DNA from: GCA-003244245 sp050699575
GTDB lineage: Bacteria; Actinomycetota; Actinomycetes; Mycobacteriales; Pseudonocardiaceae
Direction of reading: 5' to 3'
NCBI GenBank assembly: GCA_050699575.1
Contig: JBOHFG010000002.1
Span: 1 to 9,327, forward strand
DNA length: 9,327 nt
Both the position numbers and the translations under genes were made by a program. Shown here in pieces: positions 1-5,951 of the stretch (its first letter is position 1; each line of letters opens with the position of its first letter). Under the pieces are notes generated by a model. That model did not search any database and was not told the origin of the DNA. It saw only the letters and a list, made by a program, of their open reading frames with translations.

Positions 1-792
1 GGTGAGATCGGCGGCGAGCAGCACGCCGGTCATCCCGGTGTTTTCGCTGGCCACGCCGAGCAGGGCGCGGAGCACCTGGTCGCCGACCGCAGTGAGGTCA
101 GCTGCCCTGGTGTGCAGGTACGGGTCCGGGATGGCGTCGAGTTCGGTGCCGATCCGGGTGATGGTCGCTGACCAGGCCGCAGCGGCCGCTTGCCCGGCGT
201 CTACTCGTGAGCGGACCTCGTCCATCAGGTCCGCGTCGTCCAGAAGCAGCAGATGGGTATCGAAGATCGTGCCGTCGGCCTCGCCCATCTCGTGGACCAC
301 TCGGGTTCGAAGCCGCTGGATGTCGCGGCGGACGGTGGCCAGGGCCCGCGTGAGCCGACGCCACTGGGTTGCGGGGTCATCGGTGTGAGCGTCGGTGACG
401 GTGATGGGCGCGAGGCTCCTCGACCAGGCCGGGCCGATGCCGATCCCGGGCGAGGCGCCAATCGGTGAACGCCGCCCCTGTGGTGACATCACCTTGGGCG
501 CGTCGGTGGGCACAGCTGGATCGTCGAAGCCATGCGCCGCGAGGGCGAGAACGTGGTCCAGCGCCGCCCACGCCCGAGGTCCGACGGCCTGCACCTCGAT
601 CTCGTGGCCGGGCAGCGCGCCGAGGGTGAGTACCGTCGACAGGTTCGCCGCAGACACCCACGGCGAGCCTGTCGTGAGGTTGCGCACGCGGACGCGCGCA
701 TCGAGCAGGCGCACGGCCTGGACCAGCCGCGAGGCCGGCCTGGCGTGCAGGCCGTGCGCGTTCGCCACGGTGAACGTTCCGACGAGCACCAT
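1..792 (-). CDS. PTS phosphocarrier HPr fused to Enzyme I (3' end beyond window)
   Basis: General energy-coupling protein of the PEP:sugar phosphotransferase system, cytosolic. The 264 visible codons have no stop. Residues about 1-90 are an HPr domain: the motif GLHARPAS (14-21) carries the phospho-accepting His16, followed by the usual LGALPGHEIEV stretch (57-67). A short linker leads to IGASPGIGIGPAW (111-123), the typical start of Enzyme I. Next comes the HPr-docking helical domain, with DTHLLLLDD (about residues 180-188) and RAADLTAVGDQVLRALLG (about 232-249). The catalytic His of Enzyme I and the PEP-binding barrel would lie beyond the left edge, so activity cannot be judged. The start is ATG at 792 with GGAGGG at 801-806 (8-base spacer). 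The position equivalent to regulatory Ser46 of Firmicute HPr appears to be Asn50 by eye alignment. HPr-EI fusions are known in FruB- and DhaM-type multidomain proteins, but no EIIA domain is attached here. EIIA is a separate gene upstream. Confidence 0.9.
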   Translation of the reverse strand, partial: MVLVGTFTVANAHGLHARPASRLVQAVRLLDARVRVRNLTTGSPWVSAANLSTVLTLGALPGHEIEVQAVGPRAWAALDHVLALAAHGFDDPAVPTDAPKVMSPQGRRSPIGASPGIGIGPAWSRSLAPITVTDAHTDDPATQWRRLTRALATVRRDIQRLRTRVVHEMGEADGTIFDTHLLLLDDADLMDEVRSRVDAGQAAAAAWSATITRIGTELDAIPDPYLHTRAADLTAVGDQVLRALLGVASENTGMTGVLLAADLT

Positions 793-800
793 GGCCGGAA

Positions 801-806
801 CCCTCC
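801..806 (-). promoter_or_regulatory. Ribosome binding site of HPr-EI
   Basis: The minus strand reads GGAGGG, 8 bases before ATG 792, in the 22-base gap after the EIIB stop. It sets the start at 792. It also argues against the out-of-frame ATG at 808, which would have no comparable site. Confidence 0.7.
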
Positions 807-814
807 ATTCTGGA

Positions 815-1102
815 TCAGTCGCGAGAGTGCATGGGTGGGTCGTGCTGGTCGAGCAGTCGAGTGAACGCCTCGGTCAGGGGTGCGGCGGCGTAGGGGCCGA
901 CGATCACCTGGAAAGTGTCAGTGTCGAGGAGGCCGAGTACGGCGGGGTGGGTGAGCAGGGCGGTCTCCTCGATCACGCTCCGGTCAATGAGGGTGAATCG
1001 CAGCCGGGTGACGCAGTGCACGACCGAGGTGATGTTCGTGGTCCCGCCGAGGTGGGGCAGCAGCGCGGTGGCGGTGGTGGTGAACTTGTCGCGGGGGGTC
1101 AT
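815..1102 (-). CDS. PTS EIIB protein, glucose/N-acetylglucosamine family, stand-alone
   Basis: A 95-residue soluble EIIB. In a classical PTS it takes phosphate from EIIA onto a cysteine and passes it to a sugar bound in EIIC. The active-site segment NITSVVHCVTRLRFTL (23-38) matches the family's C-x-TRLRF motif, with Cys30 as the predicted phosphocysteine. The second signature, HPAVLGLLDTDTFQVIVGP (52-70), matches the conserved p-x-V-x-G...(f/y)QVviGp block. The length fits one bare EIIB domain. Family members are often fused to EIIC, but separate EIIB proteins are known in Streptomyces for N-acetylglucosamine uptake. The ATG at 1102 overlaps the stop of the preceding 133-residue gene (ATGA). 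The longer open frame upstream of 1102 lies over that gene and is not EIIB-like. No EIIC is visible nearby. Confidence 0.88.
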   Translation of the reverse strand: MTPRDKFTTTATALLPHLGGTTNITSVVHCVTRLRFTLIDRSVIEETALLTHPAVLGLLDTDTFQVIVGPYAAAPLTEAFTRLLDQHDPPMHSRD

Positions 1103-1500
1103 CGGGCGCCCCAGAGGTAACGGGTGATGTCGATGTTGGCGTAGCGGATGTCGGTGAGCTCGTCCCAGTAAGCCTTGCTGACGATGTGGGAGATGATCGA
1201 GCGCAGCCGTAGCAGCGCGTCGAGCCACGTACCGGGCTGCCGGTGCCGCCGCCACAACTCGGCGTCGGCCTCCCGCATCCCCTCCAGGTGGGTGTCCAGG
1301 GTGGTGCGCCACTGGTGCAGGACGGTGAACGGCACCGTCTCGCTGGCCGAGGACTCCGCGTCGAGGAGGAAGGCCTGGATGGTGAGCGCAGTGTCGCCCA
1401 GCTGTTTGGCCCAGGTCTGGGCCACGTCACCGGTGGGTGGGGTGGCCAGCGCGGTGAGGAGTTGACGGGTCGTCGCGGCGTCGCTGGGCTGGTGGGCCAT
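1099..1500 (-). CDS. Conserved-looking helical protein of unknown function (133 aa)
   Basis: I do not recognise this family. The product starts MAHQPSDAATTRQLL and ends ITRYLWGAR. It appears almost wholly alpha-helical, with many Leu/Ala/Glu/Arg positions, several Trp (WAKQL, HQWRTT, ELWRRH, TWLDALL, KAYWDEL) and no signal peptide, membrane segment or catalytic motif that I can see. It is not an EIIC. The start is ATG 1500, sharing one base with the kinase stop (TGATG), with GGGAAGG 8 bases upstream. GTG 1503 is a possible alternative. Its stop overlaps the EIIB start. Its fixed place between kinase and EIIB suggests it acts with them, perhaps as a binding partner or phosphorelay acceptor, but this is only inference from position. 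Codon use is like that of its neighbours, so I consider the gene real. Confidence 0.75.
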   Translation of the reverse strand: MAHQPSDAATTRQLLTALATPPTGDVAQTWAKQLGDTALTIQAFLLDAESSASETVPFTVLHQWRTTLDTHLEGMREADAELWRRHRQPGTWLDALLRLRSIISHIVSKAYWDELTDIRYANIDITRYLWGAR

Positions 1501-2330
1501 CACCGATGCCTTCCCACTCGGTGTGCGTGGGCGGCGAGCCAATCCTCGGTGATCTCCTGGGCGTCGCGCAGGCAGTGGGTCCTGGTGTTGGCGTAGCGGT
1601 GGATGGCGCTGGTGTACAGGCGGGTGGGCACGCCGTGACTGGTTACGACCGCGGAGCGGGGCTCGGTGCAGCCGCACGCGTGCGGCGCCTGGCGGCCATC
1701 CGCGTGGGGGCCCCAGCGGGAAGCCCGCCCAGATCGCCTGGGTCTGGTAGCGGCTGGGTCCACACTGGGGAGCAGGGATGGCCAGCTCGCCGGGTCGGCG
1801 GCGTCGCACACGGTCCAGCCGGCCCCTACGTACGTCCAGCGGTGCAGATGATCGAGGAAGGTGTTGTAGGCCGCCAAGAACCCGGGGTCGTACCAGAGCC
1901 GGAAGCGCTGATCGTGGGCGTGCGCGGCTCGACGGTGACGGGACTGGGCGGGGTCGAGCCGCAGGATGACAACGGTGTCGGATCGGTGCCCTTCGCCGAG
2001 GTCGAACTCATCGGCGATAGCGAGAGCGTGGTCGAAGACCTGACGTGGGGCGCGGCCTGTGGTGACCAGCGCGTAGCGGTAGGCGAGGACGCCGATGTGG
2101 CATCGGTCGCTGGCCACTACCAGATCGGGGTGCAGTGCGTGCAGGCGCGTGGCGCCCTCGATGCGGGCGCGGTCCTCGGACAGCAGTGCCCGCGCGACCT
2201 GGGCATCGCCGGAGAGCGTGGCTGGTGGCTGAGCCTCGGGGAACACGATCAGCTTCTCGGGCAGTGACTCCAGCAGGCGCCCGAGCAGCGTGGTCTTACC
2301 CGCGCCCGGGCTGCCCTCAAGCACGAGCAC
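1500..2330 (-). CDS. P-loop kinase, thymidylate/nucleoside-kinase-like, with C-terminal extension
   Basis: A 276-residue ATP-dependent phosphotransferase-like protein. The Walker A motif GSPGAGKTT (7-15) sits right at the N-terminus after the strand MLVLE. Residues 72-86, VASDRCHIGVLAYRY, resemble the strand-DR motif that binds substrate in thymidylate and deoxynucleoside kinases. VVILRLDP (120-127) looks like the strand before the LID region, which is Arg/His-rich (RHRRAAHAHDQR, 131-142). The substrate cannot be read from sequence. From about residue 190 there is an unrecognised extension with H217, C219 and C221 in PHACGC, plus further His and Cys towards the end (for example H252-C253). 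This may be a metal site or a second small domain. The start is GTG 2330 with GGAGGG at 2336-2341 (5-base spacer), leaving 35 bases after EIIA. The stop overlaps the next gene by one base. Confidence 0.85.
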   Translation of the reverse strand: MLVLEGSPGAGKTTLLGRLLESLPEKLIVFPEAQPPATLSGDAQVARALLSEDRARIEGATRLHALHPDLVVASDRCHIGVLAYRYALVTTGRAPRQVFDHALAIADEFDLGEGHRSDTVVILRLDPAQSRHRRAAHAHDQRFRLWYDPGFLAAYNTFLDHLHRWTYVGAGWTVCDAADPASWPSLLPSVDPAATRPRRSGRASRWGPHADGRQAPHACGCTEPRSAVVTSHGVPTRLYTSAIHRYANTRTHCLRDAQEITEDWLAAHAHRVGRHR

Positions 2331-2335
2331 CGGAT

Positions 2336-2341
2336 CCCTCC
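2336..2341 (-). promoter_or_regulatory. Ribosome binding site of the P-loop kinase
   Basis: The minus strand reads GGAGGG, 5 bases before GTG 2330. It fixes a GTG start whose product begins immediately with the first beta strand and Walker A loop. The 35-base gap to EIIA holds no terminator-like hairpin, so the genes are probably co-transcribed. Confidence 0.65.
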
Positions 2342-2365
2342 CTCTTCACCAGGTCCGCGCCGGCC

Positions 2366-2821
2366 TCAGCGCCGCCAGTCAAACAACGGATCTCCCACGG
2401 GAATCGGGCCTGGTCCATGGCGCCACAGCAGCTGCGCGGCGGTGGCATCTAGGGCGATCACCGGGCATAGCGGCGACCGTCCGCTGGCCTGCACCGCGGC
2501 CGGGTTCCAGCTGATCACCGGTTGGCCGGTGCGCACGGTCTCGCCCTGGACTACGTGCGGGATGAAACCCTGCCCCCGTAGCGTGACTGTGTCGATGCCC
2601 AGGTGGACCAGGACGGCGGCGCCGTCGGCGGTGGCGACGACGAAGGCGTGTGGGTGCAGCATCACCACTGCGCCGGCTACCGGGGCCACCGCCGCACCGA
2701 CGGCACGTTCCGGGTCGAGGGCCACCCCAGGGCCGACCATGCCACGGGCGAACGCCGGGTCGGCAACCTCGCTCAGCGGCAGTACACGCCCTGGTATCGG
2801 GCTGCACACCTGCAGCGTCAC
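2366..2821 (-). CDS. PTS EIIA protein, glucose (Crr) family, stand-alone
   Basis: A 151-residue cytosolic EIIA of the glucose family, which accepts phosphate from HPr and donates it to EIIB. The N-terminal VCSPIPGRVLPLSEVADPAF (5-24) is the usual EIIA-Glc opening. Both conserved histidines are present: His58 in HPHAF (56-60) and His73 in VLVHLGIDTV (70-79). They are 15 residues apart, the same spacing as E. coli His75/His90, so His73 is the predicted phosphohistidine. The C-terminal part, GETVRTGQPVISW (93-105) and CPVIAL (119-124), also fits. The start is GTG 2821, which shares GTGA with the stop of the GT4-kinase gene and has GGAG five bases upstream. A longer open frame reaching 2968 lies inside the preceding gene and has no EIIA character. 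In model bacteria this protein also regulates by binding partners, so a regulatory role is possible. Confidence 0.92.
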   Translation of the reverse strand: MTLQVCSPIPGRVLPLSEVADPAFARGMVGPGVALDPERAVGAAVAPVAGAVVMLHPHAFVVATADGAAVLVHLGIDTVTLRGQGFIPHVVQGETVRTGQPVISWNPAAVQASGRSPLCPVIALDATAAQLLWRHGPGPIPVGDPLFDWRR

Positions 2822-4989
2822 CACAGCTCCGCACTGCCGGGGGCCATCGGGTCGGCTTCGTGTTGCCCGGTCAGGCCGGCGAGCAGGCGCGGTGCCAGGG
2901 CGGTGACTCGCGAGGCCAGTGGTTGGTCGATCTCCACGGCCCACTGCAGAATCCAGCGGGCCCGCCACGCCAGGTGGAACAGCAGATGCCGGCGATCCAC
3001 CTCCGGGTCGACGTGCCCGAGTGCGGTGCGTTCGGCGGTGTAGCCGGCCAGCAGCCCGCGGATGTCGCGGGCGCCGAGCAGGCCGTCCTGCATCACCAGC
3101 GTGGCGAGGTCCTCATAGCGGCAGCCGTGCCCGCAGCCCTCGAAATCGATCATCCCGGGTGGCTGGTCGGGGGCGAGGAGCACGTTGCGGGCGGAGAAGT
3201 CGCCGTGGACGAACCCGCGGGCACACCCGCTCAGGTGCTCGCTCTCGACCGCGGTCAGTGCCCGCGCCAGCCTCGTGCCCGCCTGGTAGGCATCGGCGTC
3301 ACTCACGGGCAGGTCCCGCAGGCGCCGGGTGAACTCCGGCAGATCGCCCAGCGCGTCAGCGGGCAGCGAGTGCAGCCGGGCGGCCGTCCGGCCGAGCAGC
3401 TCAGTGGTGCCGGGGCCTTGCCAGGCCGGCTCGGTGGCCTGAGTGCCGGCCAGCCGGGTCGCCGACATCCAGGCCAGCGAACCGGGGATATCGTCGTGGC
3501 CCAGCACCACGGGAATGCGCAGGCCCGGCGCTCGCCTGGCGAGTGTCAGGCCGGTGATCTCCCGGTGCAGGCGTTCACTGGGCCGGTGGGTGTACACCTT
3601 CAGTACGGTTTCCGGCGCGAGGAACACCATCGACCGGCCGCCGTAGCCCACGATCGCCCGGTCGGCGAAGACGGTATCCAGAGCGGACTCGGCGGCCAGC
3701 CGAGCACAGTCGATCGCCTCGGCGAGCGCGCCGACCACGATCGTGGCCCACTGCTGGCCGCCGGTGCCCTCCGCCACGCTGGTCCTGCCCTTCTGTTCGG
3801 GGTGGCCACGGCCACGCCATTCGTGCAACCAGTACGGGGGTTGGCCTGCCAACTCCACCAGCTGGGCGGTGCGGGCCACGCCGGGGTGGGAGTATGAGTC
3901 GAGGATGGCAGCGTAAGCGTCGCGGGCGAGCTGGGCCATCGCGCGCCACGAGTAGCACCGCTCGACCAGTCGCCGGCCGGTGTGACCCAGCCGACGCCGC
4001 AGGCACGGGTCAGTGAGCAGTTCCTCGACCAGCGTCGGCAGATCGCTCATCGTCACTGTGGCGCAGACCAGCGCGAAGCGCTCCGGGGCGGCGAAGCCGA
4101 CGAACGCCTCCGGTGTCCCCACCACGGGCAGACCTGCGGCCAGGTAGTCCAGCACCTTCAGCTTCATGCCACCACCGCAGTCCAGCGGGGCTATCCCCAC
4201 CCGCTCGGTGACCAGCGCCGCCCGCAGATCCGCCACCGGCCCCCGCAGCCGCACCCGATCGGCCAGGCCCCGGGCATCACGTGGATAGCGGCCGAACACG
4301 TCGATCACCGTGCCGGGCGCCAAACGGGGGGCCAGGGTGTGGTGCAGGTAGCGGACCGCACGCAGGTTGGGCTCGTAATACAGGTTCCCGACGAATGCCA
4401 CCCCACCGGACCGATGGTGCTGGTGGGGTGGCGGGCCGGGCTCGGCCCCACACGGCACGACATGCGCCGAGCGGGCCCCCAGCGCGCGGGCGCGGGTGGC
4501 GTCGCGGTCAGTGAACGCGACCACCCCGTCCGCGGCGGTGATGGCCGCCGCCTGCAGCAGCGCCGCTTGCCGGTGCTCGGCACCGATCGAGCGCAACAGC
4601 GCGGCTTCGTCGTCGTGCATCTCATACACCAATCGGGCGCCGCTCGCCTCGGCCAGCGCCCGGCCGTAGCGCACCACGAGCTGGGTGTTGGACATCACCA
4701 GCACCTCCGGCGTCAGCCCACGCACCAGGGCGAACAGTGGGCCGGTGCGCTCGTAGAGGGCGTCGTAGGGCAGGTACCGCACCGGCAGCGGCCAGGTGCC
4801 GGTCGGGTGGGAGCGCGGGTTGAGGTCGCACAGCAGCACCGTCGTCGGGCAACCCAGGGCGTGCAGGTGCCGGTTGAGGTGCAGGGTGCGCACGGCGGCC
4901 CCGGTCAGCGGCAGCGACCCCAGGAACCCCGCCGTGTCGAACACGACCACCACCCGCAATCGGCTCCATCGCCTGGTTTGCGTGGTCAT
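2818..4989 (-). CDS. Bifunctional protein: GT4 glycosyltransferase fused to APH-like small-molecule kinase
   Basis: A 723-residue, apparently cytosolic fusion. Residues about 10-370 are a GT-B fold glycosyltransferase of the GT4/group 1 type. Evidence is the N-terminal LRVVVVFDTAGFLGS with a G-rich turn, VPCGAE (178-183), VAFVGNLYYEPNLRAVRYL (197-215), IDVFGRYP (229-236), and the sugar-nucleotide segment GGGMKLKVLDYLAAGLPVVG (272-291). A linker (about 370-440) follows. Residues about 440-710 are an aminoglycoside-phosphotransferase/choline-kinase fold: glycine loop GYGGRSMVFL (448-457), ATP-binding lysine in VLKVY (462-466), catalytic loop FVHGDFSARNVLL (593-605) with Asp597, and metal-binding IDFEGCG (614-620) with Asp615. 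All kinase residues I can check are present. The start ATG 4989 shares ATGA with the GT2 stop; the frame upstream of it overlaps GT2. It probably transfers a sugar and phosphorylates the same or a related product. The acceptor and phosphorylation target are unknown. Confidence 0.93.
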   Translation of the reverse strand: MTTQTRRWSRLRVVVVFDTAGFLGSLPLTGAAVRTLHLNRHLHALGCPTTVLLCDLNPRSHPTGTWPLPVRYLPYDALYERTGPLFALVRGLTPEVLVMSNTQLVVRYGRALAEASGARLVYEMHDDEAALLRSIGAEHRQAALLQAAAITAADGVVAFTDRDATRARALGARSAHVVPCGAEPGPPPHQHHRSGGVAFVGNLYYEPNLRAVRYLHHTLAPRLAPGTVIDVFGRYPRDARGLADRVRLRGPVADLRAALVTERVGIAPLDCGGGMKLKVLDYLAAGLPVVGTPEAFVGFAAPERFALVCATVTMSDLPTLVEELLTDPCLRRRLGHTGRRLVERCYSWRAMAQLARDAYAAILDSYSHPGVARTAQLVELAGQPPYWLHEWRGRGHPEQKGRTSVAEGTGGQQWATIVVGALAEAIDCARLAAESALDTVFADRAIVGYGGRSMVFLAPETVLKVYTHRPSERLHREITGLTLARRAPGLRIPVVLGHDDIPGSLAWMSATRLAGTQATEPAWQGPGTTELLGRTAARLHSLPADALGDLPEFTRRLRDLPVSDADAYQAGTRLARALTAVESEHLSGCARGFVHGDFSARNVLLAPDQPPGMIDFEGCGHGCRYEDLATLVMQDGLLGARDIRGLLAGYTAERTALGHVDPEVDRRHLLFHLAWRARWILQWAVEIDQPLASRVTALAPRLLAGLTGQHEADPMAPGSAELW

Positions 4990-5951
4990 CGCGCGCTGAC
5001 CCGCCGGTGACGGCCGGCCCGCACCGCGAGCCTGATGGATTCGGCCCGAAGCCCGGCGATGCGCGCCACGTCGGTCAGCGTCGGCAGCCAACTCGCCGGG
5101 CGCAACGATCGCAGCGCGTCGCGGACCCGGTCGCTGTCGTAGATCTCAGTGTCGGGATGCGCGTTCACCAGCCGGGCGATGGACACCCCGTGCCAGAACG
5201 CCCGACCCACCAGCGCGGTCACCCGTCGGTCGGCGGGATGGATCGCCCGCGCCACCACCGCGTCCGGGACCACGACCACCGCCAACCCGGCCCGCTGGGC
5301 GCGGATGACGATCTCCAGATCCTCACAGGACAGGTGACGTCGCCCCCGCACCCCGAACCGCTCGTCAAAACACGGCAACGGATCACGGCGGAAGCCCAGG
5401 TTGCACCCGACCAGCCAGTACGGTGCCACCAGCGGTGAGACCCGATCCGGCCACACCGGGGGCACGAACAGTCGCGCCACCCGCCGATCCAGCCACGGTG
5501 GTCGCGTCCCGGTCCACCGTGGCTCGACCCTGCCCCCGGCGCAGTAGGCACCGGTGTGCTCCAACGCGGCCACCAGCCGGCGAACCCAGCTCGTCGCTGG
5601 CCGCGCGTCAGGGTCGGTGATCAGCACGTAGTCACCGCGAGCGGCGCGGATACCGGTGTTGCGAGCCCGGCTCAACCCCGGCAGCGGTTCATGGACAACT
5701 CGAGCGGGCACCGGTGTGTTCTCGACGAACACCCTAAGTGCCTGCGGTCGGGTGTGGTTGTCCACCACGACCAGCTCGACGTCACCGACCGCGACATCCT
5801 GTCCGACGAGCGCCGCGACCAACCCGGGTAGCGCCGCGCCGTTGCCCCGCACCGCGACCACCACACTCGCCCTCGGCCGTGTCGGGAGCGTCAGGCTCTC
5901 GGTTCTCAGGCGCCTCTTAAAAGGGTTGGTGGGTGAGAAGGTGGGGGTCAT
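4986..5951 (-). CDS. Family 2 glycosyltransferase
   Basis: A 321-residue GT-A fold glycosyltransferase, inferred to use a nucleotide sugar in the cytosol. The fold begins at ASVVVAVRGNG (28-38), with VELVVVDNH (58-66) as the second strand. GLSRARNTGIRAARGDYVLITDPDAR (92-117) contains the typical RN-x-G motif and the metal-binding DPD (113-115). YWLVGCNLGFRRD (178-190) and CEDLEIVIRAQRAGL (209-223) carry the acceptor-side and catalytic ED motifs. No transmembrane helices are evident. The ATG at 5951 shares ATGA with the regulator stop. The first 27 residues lie before the fold, so a GTG about 30 codons in is a possible alternative start. The stop overlaps the GT4-kinase start, and the two transferases probably act in sequence on one acceptor. 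Sugar and acceptor cannot be told from sequence. Confidence 0.9.
   Translation of the reverse strand: MTPTFSPTNPFKRRLRTESLTLPTRPRASVVVAVRGNGAALPGLVAALVGQDVAVGDVELVVVDNHTRPQALRVFVENTPVPARVVHEPLPGLSRARNTGIRAARGDYVLITDPDARPATSWVRRLVAALEHTGAYCAGGRVEPRWTGTRPPWLDRRVARLFVPPVWPDRVSPLVAPYWLVGCNLGFRRDPLPCFDERFGVRGRRHLSCEDLEIVIRAQRAGLAVVVVPDAVVARAIHPADRRVTALVGRAFWHGVSIARLVNAHPDTEIYDSDRVRDALRSLRPASWLPTLTDVARIAGLRAESIRLAVRAGRHRRVSAR

Noticed and set aside
377..808. Minus-strand 143-residue frame with ATG at 808
   Set aside because: It is out of frame with HPr-EI over the same bases, and its product is Arg/Ala/Gly-rich without motif. The frame from ATG 792 gives textbook HPr and Enzyme I signatures.
2650..5010. 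Long plus-strand frames (up to 415 residues) opposite the GT4-kinase and EIIA genes
   Set aside because: They are mirror frames caused by G/C-ending codons of the minus-strand genes. Their products are low-complexity Arg/Gly/Pro/Gln sequences with no motif, while the opposite strand has clear domains.
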